Assembly (NCBI RefSeq): GCF_045788535.1
Contig: NZ_CP074074.1
Span: forward strand, 124,001-188,000
Direction of reading: 5' to 3'
Length of the DNA: 64,000 nt
Origin: Allotamlana fucoidanivorans
GTDB lineage: Bacteria; Bacteroidota; Bacteroidia; Flavobacteriales; Flavobacteriaceae
Shown here piece after piece: positions 7,912 to 16,869 of this stretch. The first letter of the stretch is position 1. The number at the start of each line of letters is the position of its first letter. The translations under genes were made by a program, and so were the position numbers. The notes under the pieces were generated by a model. It had not been told where the DNA came from. It saw only the letters and a list, made by a program, of their open reading frames with translations, and did not search any database.

Positions 7912-8643
7912 ATGAAAAACCATTTTACTGCTATCATTTTTGCCGTGGCCATAATAACTGCCGCTTTTATTTTTGGTAATGCCGTAGTAAATAGAAATCA
8001 AAAAGATGGTACCATTGCTGTTACTGGATTAGGAAAAACAGACTTTACATCAGATCTTATTGTTTGGGAGGCTAAATTTTCACAAAGCAACCTATCTTTA
8101 AAAGATGGATATTCTAAATTAAAACAAGATAGAATTACTATTTTAGAGTATTTAAAAGCTAATGGATTACCCGATAGTGTGATTGTTTTTAGTGCCGTTG
8201 AAACGAAAAAAAACACCAAACCCAATTACTCTGAAAATGGTAAATATTTGGGTGAAACTTTTATTGGCTATACCTTAATGCAAACCGTTCACGTAGATTC
8301 AAAAGCTGTAGAATTGGTTGAAACGATTTCAAGAGAAGTTACCGATTTACTAAACAAAGGGATTCAACTGTATTCCATAGCGCCGCGGTATTATTACACA
8401 AAACTAGAAGATTTAAAAATAGAAATGATAGCACAAGCGACTGAAAATGCTAATCTTCGTGCTAAACGCATTGCCGAAAATTCAGGAGCAAAATTGAATG
8501 ATTTAGTAAGCGCCAATATGGGCATCTTTCAAATTACAGGTCAGAATTCCAATGAAAACTATTCTTGGGGTGGTGTTTACAATACGTCTTCAAAGGAAAA
8601 AACGGCATCTATTACCATGAAACTCATTTACAAGGTTGACTAA
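7912..8643 (+). CDS. SIMPL (DUF541) domain protein, membrane-anchored
   Basis: A 243-residue protein with an N-terminal hydrophobic segment (residues 5-22) that is a signal anchor or signal peptide, followed by a SIMPL/DUF541 domain: the opening IAVTGLGKTDFTSDL strand, the mid-domain YTLMQTVHV, and the terminal ASITMKLIYKV strand. SIMPL proteins form periplasmic or surface assemblies in some bacteria, but a general function is not established. It starts 21 nt after trpA and 14 nt before trmL, so it may be read through from the trp operon. No link to tryptophan synthesis is known. Confidence 0.82.
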   Translation: MKNHFTAIIFAVAIITAAFIFGNAVVNRNQKDGTIAVTGLGKTDFTSDLIVWEAKFSQSNLSLKDGYSKLKQDRITILEYLKANGLPDSVIVFSAVETKKNTKPNYSENGKYLGETFIGYTLMQTVHVDSKAVELVETISREVTDLLNKGIQLYSIAPRYYYTKLEDLKIEMIAQATENANLRAKRIAENSGAKLNDLVSANMGIFQITGQNSNENYSWGGVYNTSSKEKTASITMKLIYKVD

Positions 8644-8657
8644 TTCTATTTACTACC

Positions 8658-9110
8658 ATGCCTTTTAATATTGTTCTGATTGAACCCGAAATACCTAATA
8701 ATACTGGAAATATTGGACGATTAGCACTGGCAACAGGTTCACACTTGCATATTGTTAAACCTACTGGATTTGAAATTAACGACAGCAAATTAAAACGTGC
8801 TGGATTAGATTATTGGCAACATCTTTCTGTGTTTTACTATGAAAATGTTCAAGACTTTTTCGCCACACACAAAGATAAAACTATGGTATTCTTATCTAGC
8901 CACGGCACACAAAACCACTGGGATATTGATTTTCAAGATAATATGTTTTTTGTTTTTGGTAGAGAATCTGTTGGCCTACCCAAACCTTTATTAAATAAGC
9001 ATCAAGACAAATTGTTTAAAATTCCTTTGTATTCAAAAAAAGTTAGGAGTTTAAATCTGGCCAATGCCGTTAGTATTGTTGTCTATGAAGGGTTGAAAAA
9101 TATTCAATAG
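8658..9110 (+). CDS. trmL: tRNA (cytidine/uridine-34-2'-O)-methyltransferase
   Basis: A 150-residue SPOUT-class methyltransferase. It opens with FNIVLIEPEIPNNTGNIGRL, the TrmL/YibK signature, and has the C-terminal trefoil-knot motifs FGRESVGLP (near residue 108), the hydrophobic IPL strand and SLNLANAVSIVVYE that bind AdoMet. TrmL 2'-O-methylates the wobble base of leucine tRNAs. Length is typical for the minimal single-domain enzyme. It is followed after 65 nt by the EF-hand gene. Confidence 0.94.
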   Translation: MPFNIVLIEPEIPNNTGNIGRLALATGSHLHIVKPTGFEINDSKLKRAGLDYWQHLSVFYYENVQDFFATHKDKTMVFLSSHGTQNHWDIDFQDNMFFVFGRESVGLPKPLLNKHQDKLFKIPLYSKKVRSLNLANAVSIVVYEGLKNIQ

Positions 9111-9175
9111 TGCATTAAACTATTTTGTAAAAAAAGAGTCTAAGTTCAGATTAACAATTTAATTCATTAAAAAGA

Positions 9176-9481
9176 ATGAAACATTCAATTTTAAAATTGG
9201 GAGCATGTGCTCTAGTTTTCTTCGCTTTTTCTTCCATTCAAGCTCAAGAAAAGAAAGAACCTAACTTTGACAAAATGCTTGAAAGATTTGATGCCGACAA
9301 AAACGGAACTATCTCGCTAGAAGAGTTTAAATCTGCCAAGCGAAAAAATGAGGTACCTGAGGAACGCTTAGAGAAAAACTTTGCGCATTTAGATTCAGAT
9401 AGTAATGGAGAAGTTACTTTAGAAGAACTACAAACTAATTGGGGAAAGGGTAAAGAAAAAGGTAAAAAGAAGAAACAATAG
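9176..9481 (+). CDS. secreted EF-hand calcium-binding protein
   Basis: A 101-residue protein with a Sec signal peptide (residues 1-23, ending SIQAQE) and two EF-hand loops: DADKNGTISLEE near residue 38 and DSDSNGEVTLEE near residue 72. Both have Asp at positions 1, 3 and 5 of the loop or conservative replacements, and Glu at position 12, so calcium binding is plausible. The C-terminus is a Lys-rich tail (KGKEKGKKKKQ). It sits before a strong terminator that ends the plus-strand run from the trp genes. Partner and role are unknown. Confidence 0.85.
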   Translation: MKHSILKLGACALVFFAFSSIQAQEKKEPNFDKMLERFDADKNGTISLEEFKSAKRKNEVPEERLEKNFAHLDSDSNGEVTLEELQTNWGKGKEKGKKKKQ

Positions 9482-9505
9482 TTAACAAGACAACAAAATT
9501 AAAAA

Positions 9506-9530
9506 GCCCAAGGTAACCTTGGGCATTTCT
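9506..9530 (+). terminator. Rho-independent terminator after the EF-hand gene
   Basis: GCCCAAGG (9506-9513) / CCTTGGGC (9517-9524), a perfect 8-bp stem with a 3-nt loop, preceded by AAAAA and followed by a T-rich stretch. It lies 25 nt after the EF-hand stop codon and closes the plus-strand block that begins at the trp leader. Confidence 0.85.
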
Positions 9531-9637
9531 TATTATTCCATTTTTTAAAACAACTTTTCCTCTTTAACTCTAACATCTCTGGGTTTTCTTAAAAACTTTA
9601 AAACACAAAAAAGCAAGAAGTAAACTCTTTATGTTTT

Positions 9638-9871
9638 TTACCTTAATTTCAAGTTTTGTTTTTGAATATTCCTAATTAAATCCTCAAGCCCATTGAGTTT
9701 TAATTCATAAACTTGTTCCAGCTGGTTACCCAGTTTGCCTTTTGGAAAACCCTTATTGCGGTACCATACTACGTAATATTCGGGCAAATCAATTAAATAA
9801 CGCCCTTGGTATTTTCCAAAGGGCATTTTAGCGTTAGCCAGTTCTATAAGTATATTTTTATCAGGTAACAT
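9638..9871 (-). CDS. DUF3820 family small protein
   Basis: A 77-residue cytoplasmic protein with the DUF3820 core: MPFGKYQGRYLIDLPEYYVVWY followed by the GFPKGKLG segment and an amphipathic C-terminal helix. The family is widespread but without a settled function; it has been labelled a putative quorum-sensing-regulated virulence factor in some annotations, which I would not transfer. It lies 77 nt downstream of the LysM/periplasmic-binding gene on the same strand. Confidence 0.8.
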   Translation of the reverse strand: MLPDKNILIELANAKMPFGKYQGRYLIDLPEYYVVWYRNKGFPKGKLGNQLEQVYELKLNGLEDLIRNIQKQNLKLR

Positions 9872-9948
9872 AGCTACAAACTCACTTATACGCTCTCGTG
9901 TTCAAGTTTTTCATGGGGAGACAGACCTATTTACAGCCAAATGTACTC

Positions 9949-11877
9949 CTACGGTTCAACCTCAACAATAGTTAAATCATTATACTTAACCAAGTATACC
10001 GTATCATTATAGTAACCACCAAACAACTTCTTTTTGTAGGCAAATTTATTCTCAACATACTCGGTTAGAGGCGCCTTATTAACAGACAAATACAGGTCAT
10101 CAAAAGCCAATAAACGCAATACTACATCCATAGTGAGATCAAAGCCCTTTACTGCTCTTTTATTGGGTGAAATATTATTGGTCTTGATATAAGATGTTAC
10201 AAACGAATTAGTATCATTTTCATTATACTCTTTTGCTACTGAGGCAAAATGAAATTGTAACTTAGATAAGTGTGTATTATTAACCTGATCTCCCTCAAAA
10301 GCCGCATTTATCTTTGTTGTAAACAAAACAACATCTATAGCTTCTTGCTGATGTTCTTTATCTTCTCCTCTAATTAATGACGCTAGAATACTTGTTACAT
10401 TTGAAGCAAAGCCTTCTTTTTGAGTTTCTAAAAACACCAAATTTTTCCCAGGTTTAAGTGCCGCTTCAATGTCTCCTCGAGTTACAAAAAATTCATCTTT
10501 ACCTGTTTCCTTATTCTTTCTAGATTTTACCTGAGATGCTCTTGGAAATTCTCTTTTTAACTCATTAGCAACATTTGTATTATTGGAATCTGAAATGATT
10601 ACAATATGACTTGTGGAATCTGTTTTTACAAAATTAACCACCTTACGCTTGAGTAAATCATCAGATGGTCTAGACTGAAACACATTATCGTATAGCTTGA
10701 CATTAGTTCCTATGGGCGATACCACAGGGACGTTTAGTAATTTGAGTTCAGATGCTACCTTATCAAAACAATTGGGCGTTAAAGGTCCTATTACAGCATC
10801 TATGTTATCAAAATCATGTCCACGTAAAATCTTTGAAACCTCACTCACTTGATTTTGCGTATCGTAAACATCCAGCTTCAAAGAAACGCCCATTTTTTTT
10901 AAAGAATCAACCGCTGAAAGCACACCCGAATAAAACTCTAAGGAAGCATTTAAATAAGGGTCTTTTCTTATGCTGCGTTCTATGTCTGAAATTGAATCAA
11001 AATCAACACGATTTGCTCTAAACGGCAACATTAAAACCAAATGCTTTTCAGTTACCGTAAAAAGACTATCCAATAAATTTACAGGTTTTGCTTCGCCCTC
11101 CACCAATGGACTTACCGCATCAGAAAACGGTATTTTTAGTATCATTCCTGATTTTAAACCAGACTCCTCCAACCCTGGGTTTAACCTTTCCAACTCAGCT
11201 TGCTCTAAACCTAATTTTAACTTTAAACGATAAAAGCCTTCTTTTGGTAATACTTTGTAATAACTGTATGTATCATCTACTACGTTTTGTTCTGAAGCCT
11301 CAAGATTAGGAACATTTATTATTTGTCCCACTTTTAAACCACCTTCCAAATCAGGGTTTAACGCTTCCAATTCTTCTATAGTAATGCCAAATTTATATGC
11401 AATACGCCATTTCCCCTCTTTTGCTTTTACAGTATATTGTTTAGTAGCTTCTACTTTCTCAACAACTTCGGTTATTTTAAAAACGGGTATTTGAAGTCTA
11501 TCCCCTTTTCTTAAAGGATTAGCATAAAGAAACTTATTGTATTTCTTTATATCCTCTTCTTCAACATTATACGCTTGTGCTAAACTATAAAGGGTTTCTT
11601 TCTTTTTGGTTTTATGCTCTTTAAACCCTTGAAGCTCTTTTGAAACCGTCACTTTTGGTTTATTAGCTGCCGAAATTGGTATAATTAGAATGGTATTAGG
11701 TTTTAATCCTTTTTTGGCATCCGGATTTAACTTATAAATATCAAAAGGTGTTACATAATAACGTTTTGAAATACTTTCTATAGTTTCTCCTTGTTTTACC
11801 TGATGTGTACTGAAATTCTGAGCTTTGGCAGAACATACACTCATCATAAAACATAATACTAATACTAATCTATTCAT
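9949..11877 (-). CDS. LysM-repeat protein with periplasmic-binding-protein-like domain
   Basis: A 642-residue exported protein. A Sec signal peptide covers residues 1-19 (ends CSAKAQN). About four LysM repeats follow in the first 250 residues (openings such as HQVKQGETIESISKRYYV, KKKETLYSLAQAYNV, YTVKAKEGKWRIAYKFG, and a last degenerate one), which should bind peptidoglycan. From about residue 280 it resembles type 1 periplasmic binding proteins (LVLMLPFRAN, DAVIGPLTPN, VVSPIGT, HIVIISDSN). This architecture is common in Flavobacteriia; a role in sensing or organising the cell wall is inferred only. It is the first gene of the minus-strand pair with DUF3820. Confidence 0.83.
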   Translation of the reverse strand: MNRLVLVLCFMMSVCSAKAQNFSTHQVKQGETIESISKRYYVTPFDIYKLNPDAKKGLKPNTILIIPISAANKPKVTVSKELQGFKEHKTKKKETLYSLAQAYNVEEEDIKKYNKFLYANPLRKGDRLQIPVFKITEVVEKVEATKQYTVKAKEGKWRIAYKFGITIEELEALNPDLEGGLKVGQIINVPNLEASEQNVVDDTYSYYKVLPKEGFYRLKLKLGLEQAELERLNPGLEESGLKSGMILKIPFSDAVSPLVEGEAKPVNLLDSLFTVTEKHLVLMLPFRANRVDFDSISDIERSIRKDPYLNASLEFYSGVLSAVDSLKKMGVSLKLDVYDTQNQVSEVSKILRGHDFDNIDAVIGPLTPNCFDKVASELKLLNVPVVSPIGTNVKLYDNVFQSRPSDDLLKRKVVNFVKTDSTSHIVIISDSNNTNVANELKREFPRASQVKSRKNKETGKDEFFVTRGDIEAALKPGKNLVFLETQKEGFASNVTSILASLIRGEDKEHQQEAIDVVLFTTKINAAFEGDQVNNTHLSKLQFHFASVAKEYNENDTNSFVTSYIKTNNISPNKRAVKGFDLTMDVVLRLLAFDDLYLSVNKAPLTEYVENKFAYKKKLFGGYYNDTVYLVKYNDLTIVEVEP

Positions 11878-12001
11878 AGTTGCAGTCTGGTAGATATAAA
11901 TTTAATAAAATAGCGTCTCTTTAATATACGCAGGTTTCCCCTTATAAGATGCTCTATGATTTCTATTAATCACATAACATGCCAAAAAACAAAAAAAAAC
12001 G

Positions 12002-12027
12002 AAACCTACAATAAAACATGAAGGTTT
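12002..12027 (-). terminator. terminator after guaA
   Basis: On the minus strand a 6-bp stem AAACCT/AGGTTT (12022-12027 with 12002-12007) overlaps the guaA stop codon and is followed by a long T-rich run (complement of 11984-12001). The stem is short, so this is a moderate call. Confidence 0.5.
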
Positions 12028-13561
12028 ATTCCCATTCAATAGTTGCTGGTGGTTTTGAACTAATGTCATACACCACTCTATTAACGCCTTTTACTTTATT
12101 TATTATATCATTTGATGTTTTTTGAAGAAATTCGTATGGTAAATTTACCCAATCTGCCGTCATACCATCTGTACTTTCAACAGCTCTAAGTGCCACACAT
12201 TTTTCATACGTGCGTTCATCACCCATAACACCTACGCTATTCACTGGAAGCAACATAGCACCAGCCTGCCACACCTTATCGTACAATCCCCATTCTTTTA
12301 AACCATTAATAAAAATAGCATCAACTTCTTGAAGGATACGAACTTTTTCTGCAGTAATATCTCCTAAAATCCTAATACCTAAGCCAGGGCCAGGGAATGG
12401 GTGTCTTCCTAATAGCTCTGGGTCTATACCTAAAGTAGCTCCAACACGTCTCACTTCATCTTTAAAAATAGCACGTAAAGGTTCTACAATTTTCAATTTC
12501 ATAAAATCTGGTAAGCCTCCTACATTGTGATGACTTTTTATAGTTGCTGAAGGCCCGCCTGTAGCCGAAACACTTTCAATCACATCTGGATAAATAGTTC
12601 CCTGTGCCAACCATTTTACATCGGTAAGCTTATGCGCCTCATCATCAAACACTTCTATAAACGCATTCCCAATAGCTTTTCGCTTTTTCTCCGGATCTTC
12701 AATACCTTTTAAAGCATCTAAGAACCTTCCTGAAGCATCAACTCCTTTAACGTTGAGCCCCATGCCCTCGTATTGCTTGAGAACACTTTCAAATTCATTT
12801 TTTCTGAGTAAGCCGTTGTTCACAAAAATACAATACAGGTTTTTTCCAATGGCTTTATTTAACAATACGGCAGCCACTGTAGAATCTACACCACCTGAAA
12901 GCCCTAATACCACCTTATCAGTGCCAACTTTTTCTTGAATCGCTTCAACAGTTTCTTCAACAAAAGAATCTGGTGTCCAATCTTGATGCAAGCCAGCTAT
13001 ACTTACTAAAAAATTCTCTAATAATTGCTTACCGTCTGTTGAGTGGTATACTTCTGGGTGAAATTGAATAGCATACGTTTCCTCACCATCAATTCTATAA
13101 GCTGCATTTTCAACATCATGTGTACTTGCTATTAAAACGCCATTCTCAGGTAACTTTTTAATGGTATCACTATGACTCATCCAAACTTGACTCCCCGTGT
13201 GAATATGTGCAAAAAATGGTTCATTGCCTTTTATAAACGACAAATTAGCTCTACCATATTCCCTTGTGCTTGAAGGCGCTACTTCTCCACCAGAAAAATG
13301 AGCCAAATATTGCGCACCATAGCAAACGGCGAGCATAGGCTTAACCCCTCTAATACCTTCTAAGTTAGGATGCAAAGCATCTTCACCTCTTACGGAATTA
13401 GGGCTACCAGAAAGAATTACCGCTTTATAGTCGTTTAAGTTGGTTGGAATTTTATTAAATGGATGTATTTCGGAATAAATGTTAAGTTCTCTAACTCTAC
13501 GTGCAATAAGCTGGGTGTATTGCGATCCGAAGTCTAATATAAGTACCTTATCATGTTGCAT
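12026..13561 (-). CDS. guaA: GMP synthase (glutamine-hydrolysing)
   Basis: A roughly 511-residue enzyme that aminates XMP to GMP, the last step of guanine nucleotide synthesis. The N-terminal class I amidotransferase has nucleophile Cys in LAVCYGAQ (near residue 80) and the IQFHPEVYHS His/Glu pair. The ATP-pyrophosphatase domain follows with LGLSGGVDST, and the C-terminal dimerisation domain ends in PPATIEWE. I chose ATG 13561 (MQHDKVLILDFGSQY) because the longer reading begins at a TTG two codons upstream. guaB lies 28 kb away at 41727-43199. The guaA neighbourhood here does not suggest an operon. Confidence 0.97.
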   Translation of the reverse strand: MQHDKVLILDFGSQYTQLIARRVRELNIYSEIHPFNKIPTNLNDYKAVILSGSPNSVRGEDALHPNLEGIRGVKPMLAVCYGAQYLAHFSGGEVAPSSTREYGRANLSFIKGNEPFFAHIHTGSQVWMSHSDTIKKLPENGVLIASTHDVENAAYRIDGEETYAIQFHPEVYHSTDGKQLLENFLVSIAGLHQDWTPDSFVEETVEAIQEKVGTDKVVLGLSGGVDSTVAAVLLNKAIGKNLYCIFVNNGLLRKNEFESVLKQYEGMGLNVKGVDASGRFLDALKGIEDPEKKRKAIGNAFIEVFDDEAHKLTDVKWLAQGTIYPDVIESVSATGGPSATIKSHHNVGGLPDFMKLKIVEPLRAIFKDEVRRVGATLGIDPELLGRHPFPGPGLGIRILGDITAEKVRILQEVDAIFINGLKEWGLYDKVWQAGAMLLPVNSVGVMGDERTYEKCVALRAVESTDGMTADWVNLPYEFLQKTSNDIINKVKGVNRVVYDISSKPPATIEWE

Positions 13562-13623
13562 GCGCAAAAATAGGAATTGATTTTTTAATGACGAATTACG
13601 CCTTAATTTTTTTTAATTAATTT

Positions 13624-14997
13624 TTAAACCATGGTTTCAAGAATCATTTCAATATCATGTTCTGTAGTATCAGGATTAATAAAACAAAAACGCGAAACGG
13701 TTTCGTAGGTCTCTCCTGTTTTCCATTTGGTTGGTGTTACCAAAGCAAAACCTTTATCATGGTTTTCATAAGTCCAGTGTGTATAATCTTCAGGTTGCCA
13801 TCCTATTCTTCGGTACAATACACAAGACAGACTTGGAGCTCTTACTAACTCTACATGTGGTAATTCCTCTATCATTTTACCCGCAATCTGTGCTAATTCA
13901 ATACCTCTTTCAACGGCTTCTTTGTATTGATCGGTTCCATGTGTAGCCAAAGAGAACCACAAAGGTAACCCTCTAACTCGTCTTGTAAGCTGTATTTGAT
14001 AATCAGATGGATTAAATCCGTGTGCCCCCTCATCTTTAAAGATATCTAAATAGGAGCCTTCCTGCGCATGTGCATCTTTAGCTAGTTCTGGTTGTTTATA
14101 AATAATAGCACCACAATCATAGGGCGAAAACATCCATTTATGCGGATCAATCGTAATGCTATCGGCTTTATCGATACCCTTAAACAGATGCTTTACAGAA
14201 TCTGCCATTAATGCACCTCCGCCATAAGCAGCATCAACATGAAACCATAACTTTTCACGTTCACAAATTTCAGCTATACCTTCAAGGTCATCTACAATTC
14301 CTGCATTAGTTGTTCCTCCTGTAGCCACTACAGCAAATAAGCGATGCCTTTTATGTACTGGTAAGGAGTTTATGGTTTCTTGAAGTGCCTGTTGTTCTAA
14401 CCTATCTTCCGTATCAATTAACACAACATCAATATCTGCAACCTTAGCCATAGCCTTTACTGAAGAATGTGCCCCTATGGAGGTTATTATAAGACCTTTT
14501 TCTAAGGTATGACTTCTATCTAATCCGCGCCAATATTCCCTTGCAGTTACAATAGCTGACAGGTTGGCTGCGGTTCCTCCACTTGTAAAAACGCCAAAAG
14601 CACCTTCTGGTAATCCTGTTAACGAAACCATCCATCGCATCGCTTCATTTTCGCAAAAAATACCTCCAGCACCTTCCATCCAATACGCGCCGTGAATACT
14701 TGATGCAGCCGTAACCAAATCAAACATAATAGCAGCTCGCGTTGGTGACGCTGGCACAAAAGCCAAGTTTCTAGGGTGATCAACAGGTACATTTGCTTTA
14801 GCTAAATGTTTTCGCCATAACTCAAATGCATATTCACCTCCAATACCTTTTTCAGTAATAGTTTCACCAACTAAAGCCTTTAATTCTTCTGCTTTTTTGG
14901 GTTTACCAATTTTAGTTGTCGTTGAAGACACCCTATCAATAGCATACTTCATGGTGTCCATAGTCATTTCAACTAAATCGAAATCTATCTTGTGCAT
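13624..14997 (-). CDS. PLP-dependent group II amino acid decarboxylase family
   Basis: A 457-residue fold-type I PLP enzyme of the pyridoxal-dependent decarboxylase family (relatives: aromatic amino acid, glutamate and diaminobutyrate decarboxylases). The PLP lysine is Lys287 in DPHKWMFSPYDCG; HVDAAYGG (residues 253-260) holds the Asp that binds the pyridine nitrogen, and FTSGGTAANL (about 137-146) the phosphate. HPRNLAFVPASP near residue 74 is the substrate-side motif. The substrate cannot be read from sequence; aromatic L-amino acids are one option. It lies between guaA and bshC with no clear operon partner. Confidence 0.85.
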   Translation of the reverse strand: MHKIDFDLVEMTMDTMKYAIDRVSSTTTKIGKPKKAEELKALVGETITEKGIGGEYAFELWRKHLAKANVPVDHPRNLAFVPASPTRAAIMFDLVTAASSIHGAYWMEGAGGIFCENEAMRWMVSLTGLPEGAFGVFTSGGTAANLSAIVTAREYWRGLDRSHTLEKGLIITSIGAHSSVKAMAKVADIDVVLIDTEDRLEQQALQETINSLPVHKRHRLFAVVATGGTTNAGIVDDLEGIAEICEREKLWFHVDAAYGGGALMADSVKHLFKGIDKADSITIDPHKWMFSPYDCGAIIYKQPELAKDAHAQEGSYLDIFKDEGAHGFNPSDYQIQLTRRVRGLPLWFSLATHGTDQYKEAVERGIELAQIAGKMIEELPHVELVRAPSLSCVLYRRIGWQPEDYTHWTYENHDKGFALVTPTKWKTGETYETVSRFCFINPDTTEHDIEMILETMV

Positions 14998-15083
14998 TTT
15001 ATTAGTTTTAAGAAGTGCTCAAAGGTAAAATTATAAGCAGAGAACACTTATAATTTAACATCATTTTAAACTAAAAGCAATGG

Positions 15084-16691
15084 TCAATCAGGCATAGTCA
15101 ACACTAAAAACTGTAATTTTAAAGGGTCTAAACTTTCAATAAGACAAGGAATAAGTTCTTCACCATACTCTAAATAAAATTGAGAAAAATTCGTATTGCG
15201 CTCCTGCAAACTTTGGTTTGGAAATAATTCATTTTGAATAACAGTTATTCGCTTTACCTCATCCGACAATTTACGTTTTTGAGCTTTTAACAAGCGTTTT
15301 TCTAGATTATCTAAACCTTTAAGCTGCTTTATTTCTTGTGCTTGAACAGCACCTAAAAATGATCTATCTGTATCTTGAGCTACGGTGTAAAGGTCTTCAA
15401 ACTGTTGCTTCAAATATGTTTTTTGTTTTGAAAAATCGATATCAATGTTTGAAATATCCCTAACTTTCTTATTAATAAGTGAGTGCTTTTTTAAGAATAT
15501 CTCTGCCGTTGATATTCCAAGATTGGTTAGTTTATCATGTTGTTTTGTTGTTTTTATTAACACCGAATTTCTTAACAGCAAAATTGGAAAAGGCACTTTT
15601 ACTTCATTAAAATAAGCCTTTAACTGAAACCAATAAGCGATTTCACCCCCACCTCCTATATAACAAATATTTGGTAAAATTACTTCTTGATATAAGGGAC
15701 GCATAATCACATTTGGCGAAAACCTTTCTGGATAATCATGGACTTCCTTTAGGAGTGATTCTCTACTCCAACTCACATTGGTATTTAAAACTTGGTATCG
15801 GTCATTTTCAAAAACAATACGTTCCCGTACATTTTTACCTAAATAGAACAAATTTATCGCTCTAGGGTTCACCTGAATTTTATAATCATTTGATAAGGCT
15901 TCCAAACCTTTATTAGTCTCGGTTACTTTTTTAGATGATGTTTGGTTTAACAACTCATCTTCAATAAAGGGTATAAACTGTTTCTTAAGGTCTGCATCAT
16001 TAGCGTTAATAATAACCAACCCATAATCTGCAAAAAGTTGATTCGCCAAGAATCTGGTAGCTTCTGAAAGGTTATCATGATTTAAATAAGCGGACTGAAA
16101 AAGTCGTTTTAAGGTTTCAGCATTTTTACCGCCTCCTAATTCTTCAGAAAACACTTGAAAAACATCATCTAAACCATCAGTATAAAGTGCTCCAACGGCG
16201 CCACTTGCATCTTTATGCCATCTAATTTTTTTACCATTAAAATTAAAATAATTAATTTCTTCAAAATCATGATCTTCAGTAGCCATCCAGTACACTGGAA
16301 CAAAATTATGTTTTGGATAGGCTACTTTCAACCGCCTTGAAAGATTTATAACCGAAATAATTTTATAGAGAAAATATAGAGGTCCAGTAAACAAATTAAG
16401 TTGATGCCCTGTTGTGATGGTAAAGGTATTTTGTGCTTGTAAAACTTCAATATTTTGAAGTGTTAAACTAGACATTTCTACATTTTTATATTGCCGTTTT
16501 AAAACTGAGGATAAAACGGTTCTACTATCTTGACTAAAAGTAGTGGTCTTTTCTTCTATTTGTTTCTCAAAATTTTCTAAACTAGGAAACCGATTATAAA
16601 ACGTATCTAATTCTGATTTTTGGTTTACGTAATCACAAATTAAAGACGAAAAATAACCTGTTTCTTGAAATGTAAGGTAGTCTTTCTGCAT
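15084..16691 (-). CDS. bshC: bacillithiol biosynthesis cysteine-adding enzyme
   Basis: A 535-residue protein matching BshC, which adds cysteine to glucosaminyl-malate in the last step of bacillithiol synthesis. Recognised features are TTGHQLNLFTGPLYFLYK near residue 95, PVYWMATEDHDFEEI near 133, WSRESLL, GGGGEIAYWFQL near 343, and a C-terminal coiled-coil region (residues 400-500). Length matches the family (about 530-540). bshA and bshB are not in the window, but a BstA/YfiT-like transferase is at 60652-61197, so bacillithiol metabolism is likely in this organism. Confidence 0.93.
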   Translation of the reverse strand: MQKDYLTFQETGYFSSLICDYVNQKSELDTFYNRFPSLENFEKQIEEKTTTFSQDSRTVLSSVLKRQYKNVEMSSLTLQNIEVLQAQNTFTITTGHQLNLFTGPLYFLYKIISVINLSRRLKVAYPKHNFVPVYWMATEDHDFEEINYFNFNGKKIRWHKDASGAVGALYTDGLDDVFQVFSEELGGGKNAETLKRLFQSAYLNHDNLSEATRFLANQLFADYGLVIINANDADLKKQFIPFIEDELLNQTSSKKVTETNKGLEALSNDYKIQVNPRAINLFYLGKNVRERIVFENDRYQVLNTNVSWSRESLLKEVHDYPERFSPNVIMRPLYQEVILPNICYIGGGGEIAYWFQLKAYFNEVKVPFPILLLRNSVLIKTTKQHDKLTNLGISTAEIFLKKHSLINKKVRDISNIDIDFSKQKTYLKQQFEDLYTVAQDTDRSFLGAVQAQEIKQLKGLDNLEKRLLKAQKRKLSDEVKRITVIQNELFPNQSLQERNTNFSQFYLEYGEELIPCLIESLDPLKLQFLVLTMPD

Positions 16692-16820
16692 ATTTCAATA
16701 TAAAATCATGTAAATATACATTTATTGATTTTGTTAAAATCTAAAAAATACGTTAAGAATTTTTACAGAAAAACTAATTACTTCTGCAAGGTAATTGGGT
16801 TTTTGAACAAACTAAAACTC

Positions 16821-16848
16821 AAGGTTATTTGATAAGAACCTTTTTTTT
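16821..16848. terminator. possible terminator after the cytochrome c peroxidase gene
   Basis: AAGGTT (16821-16826) / AACCTT (16837-16842), followed by eight T on the plus strand and a weaker T-rich stretch on the minus strand. It lies in the 178-nt gap between the minus-strand peroxidase gene end and the bshC start, which otherwise shows nothing clear. Confidence 0.45.
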
Positions 16849-16869
16849 AGCAAAAATTATAATAACAGT

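Noticed and set aside
10752..11309. Plus-strand frames opposite the LysM-repeat gene
   Set aside because: They are composed of the complement of LysM and linker codons and show no family features.
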